64,000 nucleotides of DNA, taken from the NCBI GenBank assembly GCA_020636315.1, contig JACJYA010000001.1, positions 558,001-622,000 of the forward strand, given 5' to 3'. The translations under genes and the position numbers were made by a program. Numbering within the stretch: position 1 is the stretch's first letter; every line of letters begins with the position of its first letter. This stretch comes from Lewinellaceae bacterium (GTDB lineage: Bacteria > Bacteroidota > Bacteroidia > Chitinophagales > Saprospiraceae). Of the stretch, positions 8,859 to 16,400 are shown piece by piece. Under the pieces are notes generated by a model. That model had not been told where the DNA came from. It did not search any database and saw only the letters and a list, made by a program, of their open reading frames with translations.

Positions 8859-8999
8859 ATGATAATTGTCATTGTCTCAAGGAGAGGAACTGCTTTAAAT
8901 TTATTGGAAAAGAACGGATATTCGGAATCATCAGAATTAGGCCATTTTTACTTGTTAAGAGGAGGCCATCCTATTGATTGTATAACAAAAAAAGTTTAA
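8859..8999 (+). CDS. Short AT-rich ORF of unknown function, possibly a gene remnant
   Basis: A 46-codon frame from ATG 8859 to TAA 8997-8999, in a stretch more AT-rich than its surroundings. The product (MIIVIVSRRGTALNLLEKNG, then YSESSELGHFYLLRGG) has ordinary protein composition but no domain I recognise. There is no clear ribosome binding site. It could be a true small protein, the tail of a lost gene, or chance. The rest of 8813-9128 shows nothing else. Confidence 0.25.
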   Translation: MIIVIVSRRGTALNLLEKNGYSESSELGHFYLLRGGHPIDCITKKV

Positions 9000-9128
9000 T
9001 TTGAAATTCCTTCAGTAATCTCATCACAAAACGGCCTGGTTCTCATTGCCCAATCATTTGCACACGCAAGGTTATGCAACTATTGCTCTTAACTGTATTA
9101 TATAAACAAACAAAAAAATTCAACCGGA

Positions 9129-9518
9129 ATGACATCCCTGACCAAAACGTACAATCCCACGAGTGAAAGGCAACTGCTCAGCAGCCTGCGTGATGAACTG
9201 GCCCTCTATCAGGAGGAAACCCGCTTTTTTCTGAAAATATTGCGCAAAGCACATTTGTCCGATAAAGCCCCTCAGGCAAAGATCGAAAACCTGATCAACC
9301 TGCTGATAACCTTTAGGCAGGATACGCTGCCGGGCCTGCAAAAAGCGCTGCGTTCGCTCGACGGACAGAATGCCAACAATACTACCGCCGACCATGGGCT
9401 GAGCCAGGTTTCCCTTTTTTCCGATGGGCTGGAGCAGGCCCGCCGGAAGCTCAATGCCATCAAGCGGGAGGCTTTCCGCGAATTGAGTTCCGACTTCATT
9501 GCCACCCCCATCTGGTAA
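9129..9518 (+). CDS. Hypothetical protein, helical
   Basis: A 129-residue soluble protein beginning at ATG 9129, not recognised as a named family. It is mostly amphipathic helix (RDELALYQEETRFFLKILRK; later RRKLNAIKREAFRELSS) with a short Asn/Thr linker in the middle, suggesting a two-helix or coiled-coil fold. A strong hairpin terminator follows, so it is probably monocistronic. The low-GC leader before it differs from neighbouring sequence. Confidence 0.6.
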   Translation: MTSLTKTYNPTSERQLLSSLRDELALYQEETRFFLKILRKAHLSDKAPQAKIENLINLLITFRQDTLPGLQKALRSLDGQNANNTTADHGLSQVSLFSDGLEQARRKLNAIKREAFRELSSDFIATPIW

Positions 9519-9563
9519 ACAATACCTTGCCGATTATCTTTAAAGAGATCAGGTGAAAACTGA

Positions 9564-9592
9564 AGGCCCCGGTAGTGAAAGCTCCGGGGCCT
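9564..9592 (+). terminator. Rho-independent terminator after the 9129 gene
   Basis: Nine-base stem AGGCCCCGG / CCGGGGCCT with an 11-base loop, followed by CTGATCTTTT. The flanking AGATCAGG and CCTGATCT can pair as well. Confidence 0.7.
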
Positions 9593-9703
9593 GATCTTTT
9601 CCAGCCATTTCCTTTCTTATCTCCTGAAAGACATAACAACGTGTGTATAACAACCGCGCTGCTCCGGCAAAAAAAATATATATTAGTGCCACAATTCAGG
9701 CCT

Positions 9704-10282
9704 ATGGAACGAAGAGATGTACTAAAGTACACGGCACTGCTGGCAGGCGCCAGCGTCAGCGCCCCCCTGATAAGCGTGATCCTTTCCGGCTGCAATACCG
9801 ATCCTGCCGTACATGCAGATCCGGGCCAGTTGGCCTTCTTCAGCCCTGAGGAATTTGCCCTGCTCACCACACTTACGGACCTGATCCTTCCCAAAACGGA
9901 CAGCCCCGCCGCTTCCGATGTTGGCGTTCCCCAAACGATCGACAGTATGGTGGGCAACGTTTTCAAAGAGGAGGATAAAGAAAACTTCCGAAAAGGGTTC
10001 GACGCATTGTCGGGCTATCTGAAGGCAGAAACCCAGGGCCGGGGCATCTCAGGCCTGGAACCCGGCGAGCAGCTTGGCCTGCTGCAAAAACTGGAAGGCT
10101 CAACAGAAGAGAAGTGGGAAGCAGCCCGCAGTACCTTTCTGAGCCTCAAACAACAAACCATTGCCTACTACCTTTCCACTAAGGAGATCGCCACCAAATA
10201 TCTCACCTATTTACCTGTGCCGGGAGAATACAAAGCCTGTATTTCACTGGAAGAAGCAGGTGGCAAAGCCTGGGCATTATGA
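9704..10282 (+). CDS. Gluconate 2-dehydrogenase subunit 3 family protein (GMC dehydrogenase small subunit)
   Basis: A 192-residue small subunit of a membrane-associated GMC sugar/alcohol dehydrogenase, starting at ATG 9704. The N-terminus combines a twin-arginine-like start (MERRDVLKYTALLAG) with a lipobox-like end (VILSGC), so it is probably exported and lipid-anchored; the Tat call is inference. The mature part (FSPEEFALLTTLTDLILPKT, then SDVGVPQTIDSMV) is typical of the subunit-3 family, whose members act as chaperone or anchor for the catalytic subunit. The stop codon overlaps the start of the next gene by four bases (ATGA), which points to coupled translation. Confidence 0.85.
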   Translation: MERRDVLKYTALLAGASVSAPLISVILSGCNTDPAVHADPGQLAFFSPEEFALLTTLTDLILPKTDSPAASDVGVPQTIDSMVGNVFKEEDKENFRKGFDALSGYLKAETQGRGISGLEPGEQLGLLQKLEGSTEEKWEAARSTFLSLKQQTIAYYLSTKEIATKYLTYLPVPGEYKACISLEEAGGKAWAL

Positions 10283-11991
10283 ATTTCAATTCCAAAGGAA
10301 AAGGCGAACGCACCTACGACGCCATCGTCATCGGATCCGGCATCAGCGGCGGTTTTGCCGCCATGGAACTCTGCCGGAAAGGCTACAAAACCCTCGTCCT
10401 CGAAAGAGGCAGAATGATCAAACACGGCGAATACCCAACGGCCATGCTGGACCCCTGGGAACTGCCCAATCAGAATATGGTGACAACCGAGGAGGTCGCC
10501 AGGCACTATTTCAAGCAGGACCGCTTGTCGTGGTGGGTGCGCGAGGACCACAAGCACCTCATCAACAAAGATGACGAGTATCCCTATGATGAAGTCAAGC
10601 GCTTTGACTGGATACGAGGCCATCACGTAGGCGGCCGTTCTATTATGTGGGGAAGGCACTGTTACCGGTGGAGTGATATCGACTTCGAAGCGAACCTGAA
10701 GGAAGGCATCGGGGTGGACTGGCCGATCCGCTATAAGGACATCGAGCCATGGTACGATTACGTAGAAACCTTTGTCGGCGTGAGCGGCCAGAAAGAAGGG
10801 CTCAAGCAGGTGCCCGATGGCAAGTTCCTGCCTCCTTTCCCGCTCAACTGCGCGGAGCAGCATATCCGGGAGGCGGTGGCCAAAGTCTATCCGGACAGGG
10901 TGGTCACGCCGGGCCGGGTTGCCAACCTCACCCAATACAACCCCGATGTACACAAAGGAACGCGGGGCCAGTGCCAGAGCCGCAACCGCTGCGTGCGGGG
11001 CTGCCCTTACGGCGGCTATTTCAGCAGCCTTTCCGCCACCCTTCCCGTTGCGGAGGCCACGGGCAACCTGAGCCTGCGGCCCAACAGCGTAGTGAGCGAG
11101 ATCGCATTCGATCCCAAATCGGGAAAGGCCAGCAGCGTAAGGGTGAAAGACGCCGAAACAGGCGAAGAACTGGAGTTCTTTGCCCGCATCATCTTCTGTA
11201 ACGCCAGCACCGTCGGCACCACCGCCATCCTGCTCAACAGCCGTTCGGAAACCTTCCCCGACGGCCTCGGCAACAGCAGCGGCGAGCTGGGCCACAACAT
11301 GATGGACCACCACTACGGCATGGGAGCCTCCGGCACCCTGCCCGGTTTTGAAGATACTTATTACAAGGGCCGGAAACCGGGTGGTTTTTATATCCCAAGG
11401 TTCAGAAACATCGATGAGGCCAGCCGGCGAACGGATTACCTCAGAGGTTTCGGCTATCAGGGTGGCGCTAACCGGGGCCACAATATTCCCGAAGGCATGC
11501 TTGGCGCCGGCCTCAAGGACGCCATCTTTAAGCCCGGCCCCTACCAGGCCGGAATGACCTGCTTCGGCGAAATGCTGCCCTACCACGAGAACCGGATGTT
11601 CCTCAATTTCGATAAACGGGACAAATGGGGCATGCCCACCATCACCTTCGACGCCAAACTGCGGGACAACGAGATGAAGCTCCGCGAAGATGGCGTGCAG
11701 TGCGCCGTGGAAATGCTGGAAGCCGCGGGCTGTAAGGACATCACTTTTTACAACGACGCCACCGCTCCCGGCGCCTGCATCCACGAGATGGGCACCGCCC
11801 GAATGGGGAGAGACCCCAAAACCAGCGTGCTCAACAAGTGGAACCAACTGCACGAGGCGCCCAACGTATTCGTAACGGACGGCGCCTGCATGACGAGCTC
11901 GGGCACACAGAACCCCAGCATCACCTACATGGCGCTGACTGCCCGGGCAGTGGATTATGCGCACCGGCAGGTGGAAGAAGGGGTTTTATGA
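10279..11991 (+). CDS. GMC-family FAD-dependent oxidoreductase (dehydrogenase catalytic subunit)
   Basis: A 570-residue flavoprotein, the catalytic partner of the small subunit just upstream. It oxidises an unidentified alcohol or sugar. The FAD motif is near residues 15-40 (AIVIGSGISGGFAAMELCRK). The catalytic His lies in IHEMGTARMG and the Asn in TQNPSITYMAL near the C-terminus. A cysteine cluster (CQSRNRCVRGC) around residue 235 recalls the Fe-S site of bacterial FAD glucose dehydrogenase alpha subunits; that parallel is inference. No signal peptide is visible, so it may be exported with the Tat-like partner. No cytochrome subunit follows; a convergent terminator ends the operon. Confidence 0.88.
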   Translation: MNFNSKGKGERTYDAIVIGSGISGGFAAMELCRKGYKTLVLERGRMIKHGEYPTAMLDPWELPNQNMVTTEEVARHYFKQDRLSWWVREDHKHLINKDDEYPYDEVKRFDWIRGHHVGGRSIMWGRHCYRWSDIDFEANLKEGIGVDWPIRYKDIEPWYDYVETFVGVSGQKEGLKQVPDGKFLPPFPLNCAEQHIREAVAKVYPDRVVTPGRVANLTQYNPDVHKGTRGQCQSRNRCVRGCPYGGYFSSLSATLPVAEATGNLSLRPNSVVSEIAFDPKSGKASSVRVKDAETGEELEFFARIIFCNASTVGTTAILLNSRSETFPDGLGNSSGELGHNMMDHHYGMGASGTLPGFEDTYYKGRKPGGFYIPRFRNIDEASRRTDYLRGFGYQGGANRGHNIPEGMLGAGLKDAIFKPGPYQAGMTCFGEMLPYHENRMFLNFDKRDKWGMPTITFDAKLRDNEMKLREDGVQCAVEMLEAAGCKDITFYNDATAPGACIHEMGTARMGRDPKTSVLNKWNQLHEAPNVFVTDGACMTSSGTQNPSITYMALTARAVDYAHRQVEEGVL

Positions 11992-12032
11992 GTTTGAATA
12001 AGTGGCCGGACAGATTTTTTAAGTCATGATAA

Positions 12033-12063
12033 TTCAAGCGCTAATGGGAAATTAGCGCTTGAA
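12033..12063. terminator. Bidirectional terminator hairpin
   Basis: A 13-base perfect stem TTCAAGCGCTAAT / ATTAGCGCTTGAA with loop GGGAA, between the convergent GMC gene and the small minus-strand gene. The TAA stop of the minus-strand gene is inside the right arm. Confidence 0.75.
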
Positions 12064-12372
12064 GGCTACAAACCTTACGTTAAAATAACAATTGGGCGTA
12101 CACTTCACCCTCTCGTACCGGTATCCGGCCTCGATCATCGCCGCAATGAACACTCCGTTGCTGACCTCTTCGCCAAGGCGGGCTTCAATAATACCCTTCA
12201 GGGCATGGGAGGTAACGTTCCGGTTCAACTCTTCCGTTGGTTCAAAACTCTGGGATATGGCTTCCACACACCGGCCGGCCAGTTCACTATTGTAATGCTG
12301 CCAGTTCGCCACGTCATCGGCAAAGCCGAAGGGGAAGAGGTTGACGGGGATGGCGGGTTTTTCTTTTTTCAT
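12052..12372 (-). CDS. Conserved-looking small cytoplasmic protein of unknown function
   Basis: A 106-residue protein, not recognised. The start at 12372 is chosen because AAGGATCTC precedes the ATG and the extension upstream (RRGTRGERIGYVVWRKF) looks non-native. Composition is soluble and mixed (PVNLFPFGFADDVANWQHYN; then LNRNVTSHALKGIIEARLGE), with no signal or membrane segment. It is transcribed alone, convergent to the GMC operon. Confidence 0.55.
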   Translation of the reverse strand: MKKEKPAIPVNLFPFGFADDVANWQHYNSELAGRCVEAISQSFEPTEELNRNVTSHALKGIIEARLGEEVSNGVFIAAMIEAGYRYERVKCTPNCYFNVRFVAFKR

Positions 12373-12665
12373 GAGATCCTTTTTTGTATAACAGAGTTTA
12401 CGGATCAACGAAAAATAGGTTCTGGCTAAGAAGAATTTCCTCCATACAACGTAACCAATCCTTTCCCCCCTCGTACCTCTTTGGAGGCTTTGCACGAAAA
12501 ACAGTTAATTCTGTAAATTGAGAAGTGTCCGAATATTAACTGACTCCCACCGAATTTTAAATAAAAGCCGCCGGACAACAGAGGGCTTCCCAAAAACAAG
12601 CCGATATCTTTAAATTAGTAGCTGCTCCCCCGCTGGACTTTTTGATCTTCCTAAACTCCTTATAA

Positions 12666-14003
12666 ATGAAAAAGATTGCCTTCGCCCTGCTCACCCTGGC
12701 CAGCCCATTACTTCTGGCCGGACAGATCACCATCACGTCCTGCCCGGATACCACCGTCGCCGTTTCCCCTTTTGCGTGTTCTTTGCCGGTGGACTATTCT
12801 TCCAGGCTGGAGTATTCTACTACCTGCCCCGGCGGTAATGTAACCATCACCAGTGATCATCCCTCCGGGTCTGTATTTCCGATGGGAATCAACACCTTTA
12901 CCATAACCCTGACGGACGATTGCAGCAATACGGCCACCTGCGAAGCTTCAATAGAAGTGGCGGACAATATCGCCCCGGCTGCCAATTGCACTGACAACCT
13001 CTTTGTGAACATCAGCGGAAGCGGGCCGGCCCATATAACGGCTTCTGATATAGACCAGGGAAGCGCTGATAATTGTGCAATAGAATCCATTACCATTTCG
13101 AGGGCTTTCCCCACCCCCGACGATACACCGGACGAAGTATATTTCACTTGCGCCGATGTTGGGAGGGATATTCCAGTCGTCCTGACCGTTAAGGATTTTT
13201 ACGGGAACAGCAACGCCTGCTGGATCGAGATCTCTCCTACAAATACCTCCAATTCCTGTACTACTGCCGGTTTCTGTAATGAGAACACCGGCGAGTGCTC
13301 TAATGACCTTCAGGCGCTTGTGGACAGCGCCTCAGATGGTGATGTGATCCGCATAAATGCCGGCGGCGATCTCGGCGATATTGTGGTGGATGGTAAGGCC
13401 ATTACCATAATTGTCGATGCAGCAGACGCCGGTTTCGGCAATGTTCTGGTCCAAAATGGAGGGGCATTGACAATAATCGGAGATACCACTGTTGATTCCG
13501 CCACGCTCGATGACGGAGCCCTGGAGGTTAATGGCGCCATCGTTGTCGATACTGTAACGGCTACGGGTACAGGCAATAACCGGTTCCATGTTACCGGAGG
13601 GACGGTAAGGTTACATGATATCAGTATTGATGGCATTGTACAGATCGAAGTAGGCGCTGATGTTACCGGTTTTGATGTTCATCATTTCGAGGTGCAACCT
13701 GCTTCCACGGCAGAAGTGATCGGGGGCGATATCAAAATCGAAGACCTCCTGATCAACGGCGGCACGTTTAATGCCAATGCCAATGTCTATATCCCCTGTA
13801 TGATCGAGGGAGAAGATGTGGAGGTAATTGCATCCGGCGGAGACTGGGAAGTAGATTCCATCACTGCCGATGGTATTATTATAATAGAACAAGAGGCAAA
13901 CATGAACCTTGGAAACCTGTTCGTAGAAGCGGCCAAAGCTACCCGCGTCATTGGGCGCCTGGACATCGGGCGTGCCGAGATTCGAGGAGGACTTTGGGAA
14001 TAG
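12666..14003 (+). CDS. T9SS adhesin-like HYR-domain protein, 5' part of a frameshifted gene
   Basis: N-terminal 445 residues of what is almost certainly one gene spanning 12666-16273. A signal peptide (MKKIAFALLTLASPLLLAGQ) leads into a HYR-type domain (CPDTTVAVSPFACSLPVDYS; ending CEASIEVADNIAP), then a long repetitive beta-rich region with a parallel-helix look. The frame ends early (GRAEIRGGLWE, stop) because one G is missing near 13989. In the second copy of the same block at about 14610 the sequence has GGG where this copy has GG, and there the frame continues (GRAEVRGGTLGIGTD). The product would be a large cell-surface or secreted protein. The break may be real or a sequencing error. 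Confidence 0.8.
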   Translation: MKKIAFALLTLASPLLLAGQITITSCPDTTVAVSPFACSLPVDYSSRLEYSTTCPGGNVTITSDHPSGSVFPMGINTFTITLTDDCSNTATCEASIEVADNIAPAANCTDNLFVNISGSGPAHITASDIDQGSADNCAIESITISRAFPTPDDTPDEVYFTCADVGRDIPVVLTVKDFYGNSNACWIEISPTNTSNSCTTAGFCNENTGECSNDLQALVDSASDGDVIRINAGGDLGDIVVDGKAITIIVDAADAGFGNVLVQNGGALTIIGDTTVDSATLDDGALEVNGAIVVDTVTATGTGNNRFHVTGGTVRLHDISIDGIVQIEVGADVTGFDVHHFEVQPASTAEVIGGDIKIEDLLINGGTFNANANVYIPCMIEGEDVEVIASGGDWEVDSITADGIIIIEQEANMNLGNLFVEAAKATRVIGRLDIGRAEIRGGLWE

Positions 14004-14117
14004 GTACGGATACGGCGAGTGCAGAGGTGCATGTTACAGGAGAAATAGTGGGGCAGAATATCGTTGCCGATGGCCTTGTGGTTGTTGAAGAGGGCTCCAC
14101 GCTGGACGTAAACAGCC
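13917..14117 (+). repeat. Intragenic direct repeat, copy 1
   Basis: About 200 bases almost identical to 14546-14747, offset 629 bases, starting CTGTTCGTAGAAGCGGCCAA and running through GGGCAGAATATCGTTGC to GAAGAGGGCTCCACGCT. Roughly 80 bases in the middle show no differences. This copy carries the one-base deletion. Confidence 0.85.
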
Positions 14118-16273
14118 TTGATCTCACAGCGTTAAAAACCGACGTTTTGGGAAAGCTCACCGTATTCGGCAATATCCTGAACGACAGCCAGGAGCCTAAG
14201 ATCGGGCTGGGCTCGGATGGCATATTAGCCACCATCACTTTCCAGTCCGATTCCGGCGATTCTACTTTGGTCAGGATCAGCAACGAAAGCCCGGGAGGAC
14301 TGGACACCGCGTCCGTCGTTTTCGGCCAGGAACCGGGGATAGACACCGTTACCGTTGACGGAAGCTTAGCCACCATCACTTTCCAGTCCGAAGCCGGCGA
14401 TTCTACTCCTGTCAGGATCAGCATCGCAGAAACCGGGGGGCTGGCCACAGACCTTAGAGTTGCAGGGGGAGACTGGCAAATGAATACCGTCAACATCAAC
14501 GGCAGCATCCTCGTCGATCCAGGGGCCGGCCTGAACATTGAGCACCTGTTCGTAGAAGCAGCCAAAGCCACCCGCGTCATCGGGCGCCTGGACATCGGGC
14601 GTGCCGAGGTACGGGGAGGGACTTTGGGAATAGGTACGGATACGGCGAGTGCAGAGGTGCATGTTACAGGAGAAATAGTGGGGCAGAATATCGTTGCGGA
14701 TGGCCTTGTGGTTATTGAAGAGGGCTCCACGCTCGCTGCAAACAAGATTGACCTTTCAGGGTACAATATCCTAGATTTAGGCACTGTCATTAACTGGACT
14801 GGTTCCCTGCCATCCTGCGACACTTGTTTTACTATTCAGGGCGGAGCGCCCGGCTCGCAGATCAACCTGGCATGTTGCAGTAGTGTTAACGAAGGAATGA
14901 TGACTATCCATAACATCAATATGGATGGCATCCTTTTCCCCGGCGGCCCTCTCAATGCTGATAATCCGGATCAAAGCCTATATACAGCAGCCTCAGCCAG
15001 AAGGGTGATCCTGAGCATTGAAGATGAATTCTTCAATACACAATTCCGGTTTTCCGGCTCACCCGACGCAGTCTTTGGCACAGGCATTGGCAACGTATCC
15101 GCCAGAGGCCCTGCCACCATCTCCGGCCTGATCTCCGACGATCTCGTCGATAACACCTGGCGCATTGATTTCTTCGATGATCAGGGCAATCCCGAATCCA
15201 TAGACTACGAACTGGAACTGAATTTCCCCACCGAAATACAAACCGGCGATGCGGTGATGGAAGTGCCCGTCATTGCAGTCAAAAACAACGATCAGGTGGA
15301 ATACATCCTGGGCACTCCCCATCCCGGCAGGCTGCTCACCAGCGAAGGCGATGTCGCTGACCCAGGCTACAACACCGTTTCTTTCACCGGTACCGGCACC
15401 GGCGGCGATTTCGCCATCTTCGGCTGCCCCACCTGCCCCGAAGGCAAAGTATGGGTCTGCCCGGCGGCTGCCGGCACTGGTGATCCTGTCTCCCGGTGTG
15501 TCGATAAAAGCACCCTGACCGCCTACCTGGAAAGCGGCGCCACCTGCGGCCGCTGCCCCTGTCTCAACGACCCCGATAACGACATAGACGAAGACGGCGT
15601 CTGCGGCGATATTGACAACTGCCCGGATGTTTTCAACCTGGATCAGGCCGACTTCGACCGGGACGGCCTGGGCGACGCCTGCGACCCCACCGTTTCGATA
15701 ACCGGAGTGGTTAATAACCTGGACGTCTATATCGAAGGGTTAAACCTCAACCGCGGGATGGCAACGGCCCTCACCCGGAGGCTGGACAAGGCTATCTATC
15801 GTTTTTGCAGCGGATACCCCACCAGTTATGTCATCAGTAACCTGAACAGCATCATTGACTATGTAGAATTCCAAAGTGGCGCCAATATCCCCGTGGAAGC
15901 CGCCAACTACATCATCGCCCAGGCACAGGCCCTTATCGATGCGCTCAATGAGGGTACAGTCGAATGCGGCTCTGGTAACAGCACAGCGCTCCGGCCCGGC
16001 ATCATCAGCCCGGAGCAATCCACAGAAGCCCTAAGCATTCAGATACACCCCAACCCGGTACAGGGCCGGCTGACTGTTGCTTTTGGCGAAGAAACTTCAA
16101 CCCCTCAACACATCCACCTGATGGATATGAACGGGCGCATGGTGCGCGAGCGGGTGGCAGAGGAGGGATTGCTGAACACTGAGGTGAATGTAGAAGGCCT
16201 GCCGGCGGGCCTGTATATCCTGCATGTGGAGAACGGGGCGCAGAGCAGGCAGTTTAAGGTGGTGGTGAAATAA
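13994..16273 (+). CDS. T9SS adhesin-like protein, 3' part of the frameshifted gene
   Basis: C-terminal 759 codons of the gene begun at 12666, open from about 13994 with no good start of its own. It continues the beta-rich repeat region, including a second internal duplication (ATITFQSDSGDSTLVRISNE and ATITFQSEAGDSTPVRISIA). A Cys-rich thrombospondin type-3-like calcium repeat follows (DEDGVCGDIDNCPDVFNLDQ, then DFDRDGLGDACDP). The last 80 residues are a T9SS type A sorting domain (IQIHPNPVQGRLTVAF; LPAGLYILHVENG). That domain directs export through the type IX system and surface attachment. Ligand unknown. Confidence 0.8.
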   Translation: MGIGTDTASAEVHVTGEIVGQNIVADGLVVVEEGSTLDVNSLDLTALKTDVLGKLTVFGNILNDSQEPKIGLGSDGILATITFQSDSGDSTLVRISNESPGGLDTASVVFGQEPGIDTVTVDGSLATITFQSEAGDSTPVRISIAETGGLATDLRVAGGDWQMNTVNINGSILVDPGAGLNIEHLFVEAAKATRVIGRLDIGRAEVRGGTLGIGTDTASAEVHVTGEIVGQNIVADGLVVIEEGSTLAANKIDLSGYNILDLGTVINWTGSLPSCDTCFTIQGGAPGSQINLACCSSVNEGMMTIHNINMDGILFPGGPLNADNPDQSLYTAASARRVILSIEDEFFNTQFRFSGSPDAVFGTGIGNVSARGPATISGLISDDLVDNTWRIDFFDDQGNPESIDYELELNFPTEIQTGDAVMEVPVIAVKNNDQVEYILGTPHPGRLLTSEGDVADPGYNTVSFTGTGTGGDFAIFGCPTCPEGKVWVCPAAAGTGDPVSRCVDKSTLTAYLESGATCGRCPCLNDPDNDIDEDGVCGDIDNCPDVFNLDQADFDRDGLGDACDPTVSITGVVNNLDVYIEGLNLNRGMATALTRRLDKAIYRFCSGYPTSYVISNLNSIIDYVEFQSGANIPVEAANYIIAQAQALIDALNEGTVECGSGNSTALRPGIISPEQSTEALSIQIHPNPVQGRLTVAFGEETSTPQHIHLMDMNGRMVRERVAEEGLLNTEVNVEGLPAGLYILHVENGAQSRQFKVVVK
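14546..14747 (+). repeat. Intragenic direct repeat, copy 2
   Basis: Second copy of the block at 13917-14117, with the intact reading frame (GGGAGGGACTTTGGGAATAG). Confidence 0.85.
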
Positions 16274-16285
16274 TTGTGGATGCCG

Positions 16286-16316
16286 GTCCTTTGAGGTTTC
16301 CAAAACCTCAAAGGAC
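16286..16316. terminator. Bidirectional terminator hairpin
   Basis: A 14-base perfect stem GTCCTTTGAGGTTT / AAACCTCAAAGGAC with loop CCA, between the convergent adhesin gene and the FAD/Fe-S oxidoreductase. Confidence 0.8.
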
Positions 16317-16400
16317 TTTCTCTACCGGTAATTCCCATTACAATTTCACTATTCTCACAGTGGCAGCCTCCCCTCCGCCAAGCCTAAGGGCCTCCCGGTT

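Noticed and set aside
10207..11964. Long open frame of 585 codons on the minus strand opposite the GMC oxidoreductase
   Set aside because: It is antisense to a clearly real gene, has Gly/Ala/His/Val-rich composition and no family motif. High-GC third positions commonly create such shadows.
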